64,000 nucleotides of DNA, taken from Gammaproteobacteria bacterium (lineage in GTDB: Bacteria > Pseudomonadota > Gammaproteobacteria > Steroidobacterales > GCA-2729495). Positions 7,914-17,475 of the stretch are shown in pieces (the stretch's first letter is position 1; each line of letters starts with the position of its first letter). The notes below the pieces were generated by a model. It saw nothing but the letters and a program-made list of their open reading frames with translations. It was not told the DNA's origin and searched no databases. The stretch is taken from assembly GCA_024229935.1 (NCBI GenBank), contig JAAERX010000074.1, positions 61,072 through 125,071 of the forward strand, written 5' to 3'. Made by a program: the position numbers and the translations under genes.

Positions 7914-8780
7914 ATGAACCATGCATTAACAACAACAAATCAGGACCTGATGCTTGCTGGTCCAACCGGTAGTCTGGATAGTTATATTCAGGCGGTTTCT
8001 GCTATACCCGTATTAAGCAGGGAAGCTGAACAGGAACTTGCCCGACGTCTGGTTGATGATGAAGACCTGGATGCTGCCCGTGAACTGGTTGTATCCCAGC
8101 TACGTTTTGTCGTACATATCGCCCGGGGGTATATGGGTTATGGACTGCCACTTGCCGACCTAATTCAAGAAGGCAATATCGGCCTGATGAAAGCCGTTAA
8201 GCGCTTTGATCCAGATGTTGGTGTGCGGCTAATCTCATTTGCTGTGCACTGGATACGTGCAGAGATTCATGAATTTGTTTTAAAAAACTGGAAGCTGGTC
8301 AAAGTGGCCACGACCAAGGCACAACGCAAACTATTTTTTAACCTTCGCAAAGCAAAGAAAAGTCTTAGCTGGTTATCAAAGGAAGAAACCACTGCCGTTG
8401 CTAATGATCTTGGTGTCAGTGAACATGAAGTAACAGAGATGGAACAGCGTCTTTACTCTAGGGATGTTGCATTTGACCCTACCCAGGAAGATGACGAAGA
8501 AACACCATATGCACCAGCCCTTTATCTGAAAAATTCAGAAACAGGCCCTGCAGATGAGCTTGAAGCCAATGACTGGAATACTCAGGCCAGTGATATGCTA
8601 CTAATTGCACTTGAAACACTGGATGAACGCAGTCGTGATATTTTGCAGTCCCGCTGGTTAGCTGAAAATAAGCTCACTCTGCATGAACTTGCTGATAAGT
8701 ATGGCGTCTCTGCGGAACGTATTCGCCAGATCGAAGCTAATACAATTAAAAAACTGCGCACATCTATCACACCAGCCTGA
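7914..8780 (+). CDS. rpoH: RNA polymerase sigma-32 (heat-shock) factor
   Basis: The heat-shock sigma factor, 288 residues. Region 2 includes DLIQEGNIGLMKAVKRFDP (about 83-101). The RpoH box QRKLFFNLR starts near residue 138 and separates it from RpoD and RpoS. Region 4 ends in a helix-turn-helix, YGVSAERIRQIEANTIKKLR. It follows ftsYEX as in many gammaproteobacteria, but the 140-base gap holds a CIRCE palindrome, so it probably has its own HrcA-controlled promoter. Only a weak ribosome site is visible before the ATG. Confidence 0.96.
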   Translation: MNHALTTTNQDLMLAGPTGSLDSYIQAVSAIPVLSREAEQELARRLVDDEDLDAARELVVSQLRFVVHIARGYMGYGLPLADLIQEGNIGLMKAVKRFDPDVGVRLISFAVHWIRAEIHEFVLKNWKLVKVATTKAQRKLFFNLRKAKKSLSWLSKEETTAVANDLGVSEHEVTEMEQRLYSRDVAFDPTQEDDEETPYAPALYLKNSETGPADELEANDWNTQASDMLLIALETLDERSRDILQSRWLAENKLTLHELADKYGVSAERIRQIEANTIKKLRTSITPA

Positions 8781-8785
8781 TTATT

Positions 8786-8838
8786 CTGGCAATACCAACC
8801 TAACCAACACTGTTACCACAGTGCTCTCCTTTTGCCAG
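8786..8838 (+). terminator. Nested stem-loop after rpoH, possible terminator
   Basis: Outer arms CTGGCAA (8786-8792) and TTGCCAG (8832-8838) enclose an inner hairpin, CACTGT (8808-8813) with ACAGTG (8818-8823). The inner stem is followed by CTCTCCTTTT. A weak intrinsic terminator is plausible, with the outer pairing as an alternative fold. Confidence 0.4.
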
Positions 8839-8907
8839 CACTGAATACACTCAACACTGATACTAAAACCACTTTAGCTGCATCTTTATACCTGCGGACA
8901 ATCATGT

Positions 8908-10227
8908 ATGCATGACGGATACAGTCATAAAGCAATCTGGAAAATTGCTGGCCCAATGATTCTCTCCTCTATCTCCACACCACTGGTGGGCCTGGTAGAT
9001 ACCGCACTAATGGGACATCTGGATACACCCGCTTATCTGGGCGCTGTAGCAGCTGGCACAACTATTTTTAGCGTGCTCTTTATGAGCCTGAATTTTCTAC
9101 GGATGGGCACCACAGGAATTGCCGCACAGGCATTTGGCTCAGGAAACACTACGGCAATTCTCAACAGCCTTACTCAGGCTCTGGTGATTGCAGCCTTAAT
9201 CGCACTTGCACTCATTACACTGCAGCTTCCTGTTATAGACATCTCACTGTGGCTACTTGGCTTGCAGTCAGAAACTGCCAACATGACGTACGAGTACTTC
9301 ACTATCCGGGTTTGGAGTGCACCTGCGGCAATGGCTAACTTCGTTATTATCGGCTGGCTTCTGGGCATGCAGAATGCCCGCGGCCCACTAGCCATCATGC
9401 TGACTATCAATCTAAGCAACCTTATTCTGGACATAGTATTTGTAGTTGGTATGGGCCTGAATGTCAGGGGTGTTGCCCTGGCAACCCTGATAGCTGAAGT
9501 ATTAGGCCTGATAGTTGCACTATCATTTGCCCGTTCAGTCCTGCAAATACAATCACCCAGCTGGCACCAGCCATCACTATTTAAGTTTTCAAGTTATAAA
9601 CATCTGCTTACTATAAATAGTGACCTATTTATACGGAGTGTAGCGCTCATGTTTACCTTTGCATTTATTACAGCACAGGGCGCACGACTGGGTGCTGTCG
9701 TACTTGCTGCCAATGCATTACTTATGAACTTCCAGTTGTTTCTTTCCTATGCTCTGGATGGTATTGCTCATGCCTCAGAAGCGCTGACAGGGAAAGCAGT
9801 TGGGTCTGGCAATCACGAGGGCCTTGATCTTGCCGTTAAACGAAGTTTTTTCTGGACTTTGATTTTGGCCTTACTTTTTACCCTGACCTATATCATCTTT
9901 GGCAACACAATTATAAATCTACTAACCGACCTAACAGATGTTCGGGGCCAGGCATCTGACTATTTACCCTGGCTGGTCACACTACCACTGTTATCAGCTG
10001 CTGCTTTTTTGTATGACGGTGTTTACGTGGGTGCTACCCGTTCACGTGAGATGCGTATAATCATGACAGGAGCCCTGCTGCTGGTATTTTTACCCATCTG
10101 GTTTACTACCAAGGGCCTTGGCAACCATGGCTTGTGGTTGGCCTTTACAGCTTTTATGGCGTCCAGAAGTCTTGCAATGTATATCTGGTATCAACATCTA
10201 CGAGCTACTAATCGATTGTTTACGTAG
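8908..10227 (+). CDS. MATE family efflux transporter, DinF-like
   Basis: A 439-residue multidrug/organic-cation antiporter of the MATE family with about 12 hydrophobic segments. It begins with the typical IWKIAGPMILSSISTPLVGL, followed by LVDTALMGHL, the DinF-subfamily start. Cation coupling (H+ or Na+) cannot be told from the sequence. It stands alone: rpoH is upstream behind a likely terminator and the RND operon converges 3 bases downstream. No regulator is adjacent and the substrate is unknown. Confidence 0.9.
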   Translation: MHDGYSHKAIWKIAGPMILSSISTPLVGLVDTALMGHLDTPAYLGAVAAGTTIFSVLFMSLNFLRMGTTGIAAQAFGSGNTTAILNSLTQALVIAALIALALITLQLPVIDISLWLLGLQSETANMTYEYFTIRVWSAPAAMANFVIIGWLLGMQNARGPLAIMLTINLSNLILDIVFVVGMGLNVRGVALATLIAEVLGLIVALSFARSVLQIQSPSWHQPSLFKFSSYKHLLTINSDLFIRSVALMFTFAFITAQGARLGAVVLAANALLMNFQLFLSYALDGIAHASEALTGKAVGSGNHEGLDLAVKRSFFWTLILALLFTLTYIIFGNTIINLLTDLTDVRGQASDYLPWLVTLPLLSAAAFLYDGVYVGATRSREMRIIMTGALLLVFLPIWFTTKGLGNHGLWLAFTAFMASRSLAMYIWYQHLRATNRLFT

Positions 10228-10230
10228 AAA

Positions 10231-11709
10231 TTACTGTAGTTGCCCGGTTACAGAATGTGTGGTCGTAGCAGCCTGAGTCTGGTCTGCCTCACCCTCACCC
10301 TGATCAATCTTTTCAGGCTCAGACGGCAACCAACCACCACCCAGTGCTTTATACAAACTCACGATAGACACCAATTCCTGTCGCTCAACAGCTGACTGCG
10401 CCAGTTGCGCATCAAATAAAGAGCGATCCGAATCGAGCACCTCAAGATAATCTGTTATGCCACCGTCATAACGCGCTCTAGATAAAATACTGGCACTCTT
10501 TGCTGCACGTAACTGAAAACTACGTGCATTAAGTTCTTCACGGTAATACTTGATGCCTGCCAGAGAGTCTTCGACTTCCTGCAGAGCCAGCAGGATAGTC
10601 TGTTCATATTCATACAAAGCCTGCTCGGTACGGGCTATCTCAACTTCAACCTGAGCCTTACGTTTGCCCGCATCAAAAATAGGCCCGAGAATATCAAGTT
10701 TAATATCCCAAAGTTTTGAATCACTCTCAATCAAATCACCCAGATCGTCACTGATGTAACCACCATTTGCCGTTAAAGCAATAGAGGGGAAACGCAGTGC
10801 TTTAGCTACACCAATACGGGCCGTCTGTGCAGCAAGGTTTTGTTCCGCTGCACGTATGTCAGGCCGACGTTCCAACAATACAGAAGGCAATCCAGCAGGC
10901 ACCTCTATTGGGTAAATCTGGCCCTTAAGAGAGCGACCTCGCATAATTTTACGTGGGCTACTGCCCAGTAAAACACTCAAGGCATTCTCAGCTTGCTGCC
11001 GCTGGCGGCGAAATGTTGCAAGACGTGACATTGCATCAGCTTCTTCGATTTGCGCCTGGTTCACATCAAGTAACGGCACCGTACCGTGATCATAGCGAGC
11101 CTGAATAATGAGGGTAGTATCCTTTCTCGCATCAAGCGTTTCTTCAGAAATCAAAACACGGGCATCAAGATCGCGCAGTAATAAATAAGTACTTGCTACA
11201 TCTGCTATCAGGGTAATCAATACGGCACGCTGATTATCTTCAGTACCCAGCAATTCAGCCCTGGCAGATTCTGTAGCACGACGATACCGGCCCCATAAGT
11301 CCACTTCATAACGCGCCCTTAAACTTGCCGTGTATTGATCTTCTATACCGCCATTAGGTAATACTTGTTCCGCCATATTGCCCCGCCCCGCACCCACCGA
11401 ACCATCCAAGGCTGGGAATTGATCGGCTCTGACATTGTAATAGCGAGCACGCACTTCATTTACCCGGGCAATAGCTTGCCGCAAATCACGGTTTTCACGC
11501 AGTGCTTCTGTTATCAATAATTGCAGCTTTGGGTCTTCAAACAACTGCCACCATTCAAGATCAGCAATTGATTCATTGACTGCCTGAATCCCGTAATAGG
11601 ATTTTGGCATGGGTATATTCGGCCTTTCATAATCAGGGCCCAGGTTTATGCAGCCTGCTATCAATACAACAGGCAGAATCAGCACAAGAAGCCGGGAATA
11701 ATTACCCAC
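10231..11709 (-). CDS. RND efflux outer-membrane lipoprotein, NodT family
   Basis: The outer-membrane channel of a tripartite pump, 492 residues from the GTG at 11709. That start was preferred over the upstream ATG at 11781 because GGAGG lies about 7 bases before it and it yields a clean lipoprotein signal, LIAGC with Cys20. It overlaps the stop of the RND gene by 8 bases, a coupled arrangement. Two long coiled repeats of the TolC/OprM fold are visible, with conserved PSVLLERRPDI and RYDGGITDYLEVLDSDRSLF. The C-terminal tail (EPEKIDQGEGEADQTQ) is low-complexity and probably disordered. Confidence 0.92.
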   Translation of the reverse strand: MGNYSRLLVLILPVVLIAGCINLGPDYERPNIPMPKSYYGIQAVNESIADLEWWQLFEDPKLQLLITEALRENRDLRQAIARVNEVRARYYNVRADQFPALDGSVGAGRGNMAEQVLPNGGIEDQYTASLRARYEVDLWGRYRRATESARAELLGTEDNQRAVLITLIADVASTYLLLRDLDARVLISEETLDARKDTTLIIQARYDHGTVPLLDVNQAQIEEADAMSRLATFRRQRQQAENALSVLLGSSPRKIMRGRSLKGQIYPIEVPAGLPSVLLERRPDIRAAEQNLAAQTARIGVAKALRFPSIALTANGGYISDDLGDLIESDSKLWDIKLDILGPIFDAGKRKAQVEVEIARTEQALYEYEQTILLALQEVEDSLAGIKYYREELNARSFQLRAAKSASILSRARYDGGITDYLEVLDSDRSLFDAQLAQSAVERQELVSIVSLYKALGGGWLPSEPEKIDQGEGEADQTQAATTTHSVTGQLQ

Positions 11710-14700
11710 CTTTGCCTCCAATCGCTTGACCCTTCCGATTGGCAAGTTTGGTAACAAGAACAAACATGGATGGCACAACAACCACGCCCACGATAGTTGC
11801 CATTAGCATGCCAGAGAACACTGTCATACCCATCACCTTACGCGCTTCAGCACCGGCACCACTGGCAACCAGCAACGGCAACACACCGAGGATAAATGAG
11901 AATGCTGTCATCAGAATCGGGCGAAAGCGGTCTTTAGCTGCAGCTAATGCAGCCTCAATAAGCTCCATTCCCTCATGTTCCATTTTTAGCTTGGCAAACT
12001 CCACGATAAGGATGGCATTTTTAGCAGCAAGGCCAATCAGCATAACGAGTCCGATTTGGGCAAACACGTTATTGGTATAACCGGCAATAAACAAACCAGA
12101 AATAAACAGCCCCGCCATCGCACCAAATACAGCAATAGGGGTGCCCAGCAGGACACTCAGTGGTGTCGACCAGCTTTCATACTGAGCCGCAAGAATAAGA
12201 AATACAAAGATAAGCGCCATAATAAAGACCGATGCTCCACTACCCTCAGCCGCCTTCTCCTGATAGCTCATCGCATTCCACGAGTAGGTCATATCACCGG
12301 GCAAGGTGCTGGCCGCTACTTCTTCAAGGGCAGTAAGTGCCTGTGCGGAACTAAAACCGGGCGCTGGTGAACCGGTAACCTCCGCTGAGCGGAACAGATT
12401 AAAACGATTGGTAAATTCGGGGCCCTGTGTATCAGACACACTAACAATGGAAGATAAAGGCACCATGGCCCCACCAGGACCACGCACAAAGAAGTAACGA
12501 ATATCTGAACCTTTGGCTCGGTATTCAGGTTCTGCCTGTACATAAACCTTAAAGAGACGTCCAAAGCGGTTGAAGTCATTTACATAGGCACCACCCAGAA
12601 ATGAGCCAAGTGCAGTATTAACATCCGCCGGCGAAACACCCAGCTTCAGCACGGCAGAATTATCTATATCAGCAAAAACCTGTGGAGAACTTGAACGAAA
12701 AAGAGTAAATGCTCTGCCAATTTCTGGTCGGGCATTGGCGGCAGCTAAAAATTTATCGGTCTGCTCAGACAGATACTGGGGCGTATTACCCGCCATATCC
12801 TGAATCATCATACTGAAGCCCGAGCCAGTACCCAAGCCTGGAATAGCTGGTGGACCGAATGCAACGGCTATTGCCCCAGGTATTTCTGTTGCAAACCGTC
12901 GATTCAGTAACTGTATTATTTCCCGTGCATGCAATCGGTCATCCTGTCGTTCATCCCAGGGGTACAACCAGGTAAACAGGAAAGCAGAATTACTTGATGC
13001 AGCACCAGTTAACAAACTGTAGCCTGTGATGGTTGTCACCAGCTCAATACCGGGTGTGTCCATCATGATTTTTTCAACTTTTTTGGCCACAACATCAGAG
13101 CGCTGCAGAGAAGCAGCATCTGGCAACTGGATATTCACCATAAAATAACCCTGATCTTCTTCCGGTACGAAGCCTCCCGGCACAAACTGAAAGAGCGCCG
13201 CCATGGTAACCGTAAGCCCTACGAGTAATGTTGCTGTGAGCTTGACGCGATGGGTAAATACCCCGGCAATACCCATATAAACGTTGGTGGCTTTCTTAAA
13301 TCCCACGTTGAACTTGTCATAGAAAGGCTGGAAGCGGCTTTTTATCTCGCCGGGTGGGCGGAGCAACTTCGCACTCAATGCGGGTGCCAGAGTTAAAGCC
13401 ATGATGGAAGATAAGCCCACAGAAATTGCGATAGTGATAGCAAATTGTTGATACAGCCGCCCAGTAATACCGACCGTAAAAGCAACCGGCACAAACACAG
13501 CGATAAGTGCCAGAGATGTGGCCACAATCGGTGCCGATACTTCACTCATGGCTTCTATCGTTGCCTCTTTTGGTTTAAGACCTTTTTCCATCTTGGCTGA
13601 GACAGCTTCAACAACCACGATGGCATCATCCACCACAATACCAATTGCGAGAACCAGCCCAAGCAGCGACAGGGTATTGATTGAAAAGCCAATTAGTGGG
13701 AACACAGCAAAGGTGCCAATCAATGACACCGGCACCGCAAGCGTGGGGATGAGTGTGGCACGCCCATTCTGCAGAAAAATAAACACGACCAGAATAACCA
13801 GTGCCACAGCTTGAAAAAGTGTTACTACAATCTCTTGAATACCCGCATCAATCGCCTTGGTGGTATCGAGGGAGACGGTGTACACAAGATCATCTGGGAA
13901 ATTCTGCTGCAATTGTGCCATTTCTCTGCGCACGCGTTCTTCAATGTCCAGACCGTTTGCACCAGGCAACTGATAGATTGCGAGCACCGCAGCAGACTTT
14001 CCGTTTAGGCGACTGATCAGAGAATAGTTCTGGGCTCCCAGTTCAACACGTGCAATATCTTTAATCCGCACCTCGGAACCATCCGGATTGGACCGGACAA
14101 TGACATCTCCAAATTCCTCAGCAGTGCTCAAGCGCCCCTTGGTACGAACGGTATAGGTAAAGAGGGTATTCGGCAGCGCTGGCGTACCGCCAATCTGACC
14201 TGCCGGTGTAATCGCATTTTGTTCCTGAATAGCCCGTGTAATGTCCGGCACAGTCAGGCCCAGTTTGGCAAGTTGATCTGGCTTAACCCAGATACGCATA
14301 GCGTACTCGCTACCGCCAAAAATATTAGCCTGGCCTATACCTTGAATTCGGGCAATGGGATCCAACACATTGATGGTCAGATAGTTATTCAGAAAGTCAC
14401 CACCAAAAGTGCCCTTGGGTGAAGACAACGTGACCAGCAACAATGGAAATGCTAGCTTCTTTTGAACCGTGATACCGAGTCGCTTGACCTCCTCAGGCAC
14501 ACTGGCTTGTCCTTCAGATACACGGTTCTGCACCAGCACGTTAGCAGTATCCGGGTCAGTACCCACTTCGAATGCAATGCTTAACGACATCTTGCCGTCA
14601 CTCGAGTTGGTGGACTTCATATAAATAGAATTTTCAACTCCATTTATTTTTTGTTCGAGCGGCGTAGCTACTGATTTTTCAACCACCTCGGCATTTGCAC

Positions 14701-14851
14701 CAGTATAATTAGCTACCACAGATACTTCAGGCGGCGTGATATCCGGATACTGTGCAATTGGCAGACCGGACATGGATATCAACCCAATGAGAACCATAAT
14801 GATGGCAATCACCATGGCAACAATCGGTCGACGTACAAAAAACTCAGCCAT
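11702..14851 (-). CDS. RND multidrug efflux permease, HAE1 (AcrB/MexB-like)
   Basis: The inner-membrane proton-driven pump of 1049 residues, the normal HAE1 length. It starts MAEFFVRRPIVAMVIAI. Proton-relay residues are visible: Asp-Asp in GIVVDDAIVVVEAV (TM4) and Lys in GLAAKNAILIVEFAK (TM10). Two large periplasmic loops and 12 membrane segments fit the fold. It lies 12 bases after the membrane-fusion gene and overlaps the outer-membrane gene. Drugs or other amphiphiles are the likely substrates, but specificity cannot be read from sequence. Confidence 0.96.
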   Translation of the reverse strand: MAEFFVRRPIVAMVIAIIMVLIGLISMSGLPIAQYPDITPPEVSVVANYTGANAEVVEKSVATPLEQKINGVENSIYMKSTNSSDGKMSLSIAFEVGTDPDTANVLVQNRVSEGQASVPEEVKRLGITVQKKLAFPLLLVTLSSPKGTFGGDFLNNYLTINVLDPIARIQGIGQANIFGGSEYAMRIWVKPDQLAKLGLTVPDITRAIQEQNAITPAGQIGGTPALPNTLFTYTVRTKGRLSTAEEFGDVIVRSNPDGSEVRIKDIARVELGAQNYSLISRLNGKSAAVLAIYQLPGANGLDIEERVRREMAQLQQNFPDDLVYTVSLDTTKAIDAGIQEIVVTLFQAVALVILVVFIFLQNGRATLIPTLAVPVSLIGTFAVFPLIGFSINTLSLLGLVLAIGIVVDDAIVVVEAVSAKMEKGLKPKEATIEAMSEVSAPIVATSLALIAVFVPVAFTVGITGRLYQQFAITIAISVGLSSIMALTLAPALSAKLLRPPGEIKSRFQPFYDKFNVGFKKATNVYMGIAGVFTHRVKLTATLLVGLTVTMAALFQFVPGGFVPEEDQGYFMVNIQLPDAASLQRSDVVAKKVEKIMMDTPGIELVTTITGYSLLTGAASSNSAFLFTWLYPWDERQDDRLHAREIIQLLNRRFATEIPGAIAVAFGPPAIPGLGTGSGFSMMIQDMAGNTPQYLSEQTDKFLAAANARPEIGRAFTLFRSSSPQVFADIDNSAVLKLGVSPADVNTALGSFLGGAYVNDFNRFGRLFKVYVQAEPEYRAKGSDIRYFFVRGPGGAMVPLSSIVSVSDTQGPEFTNRFNLFRSAEVTGSPAPGFSSAQALTALEEVAASTLPGDMTYSWNAMSYQEKAAEGSGASVFIMALIFVFLILAAQYESWSTPLSVLLGTPIAVFGAMAGLFISGLFIAGYTNNVFAQIGLVMLIGLAAKNAILIVEFAKLKMEHEGMELIEAALAAAKDRFRPILMTAFSFILGVLPLLVASGAGAEARKVMGMTVFSGMLMATIVGVVVVPSMFVLVTKLANRKGQAIGGKGG

Positions 14852-14863
14852 CAGCTAAACCAC

Positions 14864-16069
14864 TCAGGAGTCTTTATTCTTATTGAGAGCTACAGCCTGA
14901 AATGGCTCTGTTGCGACTGTCATACCAGCACGTACTTTTTGCAGGCCCTCAACAATGATGGTCTGACCCGATTTCAAGCCTTTAGTAATAACAATATTAC
15001 CGCCCCGGGAAGGACCTTTTTCCACGTTGATGATCTTGACCGTGTTGTCACTATCAACCACATAAACCTGATAAATCCCCTGCAACTCAGCAAGTGCCTG
15101 CTTTGGAATCACCACCACATCCTTAAGTACCTGATACGACGCTCTGACCCGTGCGAATTGACCAGGGCGCAAAAGGCCGCGTGAGTTTGGGAAGACAGCC
15201 TCTATCTTAAATGTACCCGTTCTAGGGTCGATCGCCTGTGAAGTTGCATCTGCATAGCCTTTTTCTGGCCACTCACTACCATCGGCAAGGATTAGGCTCA
15301 ACGGTATATTTGATTTTCTCTGATTGCTTTTTGTTACTCCGGCCTCTGCAGCAGAGTCACCCTCATAACCGGCAGCATTCCTCTTTTCTGCATTAAACCC
15401 CCTTGCCAGAATCAGGTATTCCCGCTCAGAAATTGAAAACTGCACCCGGATAGGATCAATATCAGACAAGGTATTTAATACGACCGGGTTGGGTTCCTTA
15501 CCCACATACTCACCAGGCTTGGCCTTGGTTAATCCGATCAACCCAGAAATGGGCGCATAAATTTCTGTATAACTCAATTCAATATTAGCCAGTTCAACAC
15601 CTGCTTGCGCAGCTTTCACACTGGCGCGAGATGCTGCGTCATTAGCTACAGCAGAGTCCAGATCCATCTGACTGACCGCATTGATTTCTGCCAATGGTTG
15701 TATGCGCCGTAGATCAGAAGCATTTTTAGCTGATAATGTTTCAGCAGCTGCCAGCTGGCTCTGCGCTTCCACCAGCTCTTGCTGAAAAGACTGTGAGTCA
15801 ATCGTATAGAGCAACCGCCCCTTTTCAACTTGCTGCCCTTCAATAAAATTGATGGTTTCAAGGAAGCCATCAACACGGGCACGGATGGGTACATCCTGAT
15901 TGCCGAGTGTACTGCCAACCAAATCAATAATGAGGGGGAAATCCTCAGTTTCGGCTTTAATAACCTGCACAGAAACAGGTGGTGGCACAGGCGGCTTACC
16001 ACCAAAATCACAGCCGCTCAATATAACCAGCATGAGGCTTGGGAGCACTAAAAATAGAAGTATCCGCAT
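14864..16069 (-). CDS. RND efflux periplasmic adaptor (membrane-fusion lipoprotein)
   Basis: The HlyD/AcrA-type adaptor of 401 residues. The signal ends VILSGC with Cys20 as the lipidation site, so it is anchored in the inner membrane. Barrel-sandwich halves flank an alpha-helical hairpin (about 95-165). The beta-barrel segment IDPRTGTFKIEAVFPN (about 277-292) and the VVVIPKQAL motif are typical. An insertion rich in charged and small residues (about 220-250) is unlike AcrA. It is the first gene of the operon. Confidence 0.94.
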   Translation of the reverse strand: MRILLFLVLPSLMLVILSGCDFGGKPPVPPPVSVQVIKAETEDFPLIIDLVGSTLGNQDVPIRARVDGFLETINFIEGQQVEKGRLLYTIDSQSFQQELVEAQSQLAAAETLSAKNASDLRRIQPLAEINAVSQMDLDSAVANDAASRASVKAAQAGVELANIELSYTEIYAPISGLIGLTKAKPGEYVGKEPNPVVLNTLSDIDPIRVQFSISEREYLILARGFNAEKRNAAGYEGDSAAEAGVTKSNQRKSNIPLSLILADGSEWPEKGYADATSQAIDPRTGTFKIEAVFPNSRGLLRPGQFARVRASYQVLKDVVVIPKQALAELQGIYQVYVVDSDNTVKIINVEKGPSRGGNIVITKGLKSGQTIIVEGLQKVRAGMTVATEPFQAVALNKNKDS

Positions 16070-16106
16070 CTTGAAACCAAACCTCTTGACACTATTTATT
16101 TTTATA

Positions 16107-16123
16107 GCCTATCTGGTATAGGC
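16107..16123. repeat. Inverted repeat in the RND operon leader
   Basis: GCCTAT, five bases, then ATAGGC: perfect 6-base arms. It lies 37 bases upstream of the adaptor ATG and just downstream of the predicted -10. It may be an operator for an unlinked TetR- or MarR-type repressor, or a leader hairpin. Confidence 0.45.
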
Positions 16124-16145
16124 ATATCTATGTATATGTACTTAT

Positions 16146-16151
16146 ATTATA
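16146..16151 (-). promoter_or_regulatory. Perfect -10 hexamer of the RND operon promoter
   Basis: TATAAT on the minus strand, about 80 bases upstream of the adaptor start. No good -35 sits at 16-18 bases; the best is a poor TTAATT. This is therefore a candidate, possibly activator-dependent. Confidence 0.4.
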
Positions 16152-16182
16152 GCGCAGGACTCTATTTAATTAAAAACAATTA

Positions 16183-17475
16183 CTATAGCCCGGCCACTTG
16201 GCCTAGTAGCTCAGAATTTGCCGAAGACCGCTTATATAAGTCACGTCGAAACTGTACTGTATTTTCACCAATAGCTACCCATGCTGTGATATAGACAAAA
16301 TTAATTTGAATATCTCTGGTGACAGGTATGCCATATGTCTTATAGCTTCCTTTCTGCAGTAAGGACGACAGTAAAACCTGTGAATCAGCATCAATCAACC
16401 AACGTGCCAGCCGCTCTGAATCAGCAACCCTGACACACCCAGAACTCAAAGACCGGTAGGACAAATCCAGTAACCCCGGCACAGGTGTATCATGCAAATA
16501 CACATTGTATTTATTTGGAAAATTAAATTTAAATTTCCCCAGACTGTTACCCGGACCAGGGTCCTGTCGCAGTCGATAAGGAAAGTTATTTGTGCTGAGC
16601 AAATCCCATTCTATAGTCTGGGGATCAAGTTCCGGAGCATCTTCATCCCAGCCCTGGTAAACACGAATATGATTACGTGCAAGAAAATTTATGTTTGCCT
16701 GCTGGCGCGGTAAAATATCCTGAGTTGCGATTGAACGTGGGACTGTCCAGGACGGGTTCACCACCACTTTATTAATATGGCTGCTCAATATGGGTGTAGG
16801 TCTTTCAGGACGACCTACAACTGCACGCATACTCAATTCAATCTGATCACCCCTAATTGCACTGACCAATGCTTCTGGCACATTTACCCATATGTGTTGC
16901 TTATCAGTAACATCAGTTAAATTACTAGAGAGTGCTTGCCAATCAGTACGAGCTTGCAGCAACTGTACCAGCAGCTCATCAACCGGCACACTTAGAAGGC
17001 TACGGGTTAATCGATCCAGTCTACCTGAACCCGGCAATCCGTAACGAACCTGAAAATGCGCTATTGCCTGACCCAGGTAAACATCAAAAAACAATGGGTC
17101 TGCGTTCATTTCCCCGATGTAATCATGGGTATCACGCAGCCGGCTGCGTATCAACGGCACATCAAGGTGTCGCATGCCAGGGTTAAGCTCAGGCCCTTCA
17201 GGGAGAGGCTGCCAGCCACCCTGATCACGAATTGCAGTATAAAAAGTAATCGCCTGATCAAGTCGTTCAACCTGCTCACCAGATAACCAGGCAGCAGCTG
17301 AAGAACTGGCTGTATCAGCAGCATGCACAGCATTGATACTGCTTACTGAAACAAAAACAGCACAGCAAAAAAGAACAGACCGCCGGAAGCCTCCGGCGGC
17401 CTGGATAACTAAACAGCTTAAATCAGGGCAGTTGTTGAAGTGCAAGACCAACATCACGCACGATGCCAATATCAT
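16183..17475 (-). CDS. L,D-transpeptidase with PG-binding domain (YcbB/LdtD-like)
   Basis: A periplasmic enzyme that makes 3-3 peptidoglycan cross-links or attaches lipoproteins. The YkuD catalytic motif reads SSGCVRV, with the nucleophile Cys at codon 16435-16437, and HDTPVPGLLD lies upstream. A peptidoglycan-binding segment (FQVRYGLPGSGRLD) lies near residues 139-152 of the longest frame. The start is uncertain: ATGs at 17475 and 17454 lie inside the preceding gene and none has a good ribosome site. Signal-like residues RRSVLFCCAVFVSVSS end at AVHA. Part of that coding stretch also folds as a terminator hairpin (see 17367-17399). Length is about 420-430 residues. Confidence 0.88.
   Translation of the reverse strand: MILASCVMLVLHFNNCPDLSCLVIQAAGGFRRSVLFCCAVFVSVSSINAVHAADTASSSAAAWLSGEQVERLDQAITFYTAIRDQGGWQPLPEGPELNPGMRHLDVPLIRSRLRDTHDYIGEMNADPLFFDVYLGQAIAHFQVRYGLPGSGRLDRLTRSLLSVPVDELLVQLLQARTDWQALSSNLTDVTDKQHIWVNVPEALVSAIRGDQIELSMRAVVGRPERPTPILSSHINKVVVNPSWTVPRSIATQDILPRQQANINFLARNHIRVYQGWDEDAPELDPQTIEWDLLSTNNFPYRLRQDPGPGNSLGKFKFNFPNKYNVYLHDTPVPGLLDLSYRSLSSGCVRVADSERLARWLIDADSQVLLSSLLQKGSYKTYGIPVTRDIQINFVYITAWVAIGENTVQFRRDLYKRSSANSELLGQVAGL
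17367..17399 (-). terminator. Rho-independent terminator inside the 5' end of the L,D-transpeptidase gene
   Basis: On the minus strand, CCGCCGGA (17399-17392), loop GGCT, TCCGGCGG (17387-17380), followed by TCTGTTCTTTTTT. The eight pairs are all matched. It sits 24 bases past the stop of the 17423-18559 gene and would end that transcript. It also lies within the reading frame of the next gene. Confidence 0.75.

Noticed and set aside
11710..11781. Upstream ATG for the NodT-type gene
   Set aside because: Would add 24 residues inside the pump gene and hide the lipoprotein signal; the GTG at 11709 has GGAGG before it.
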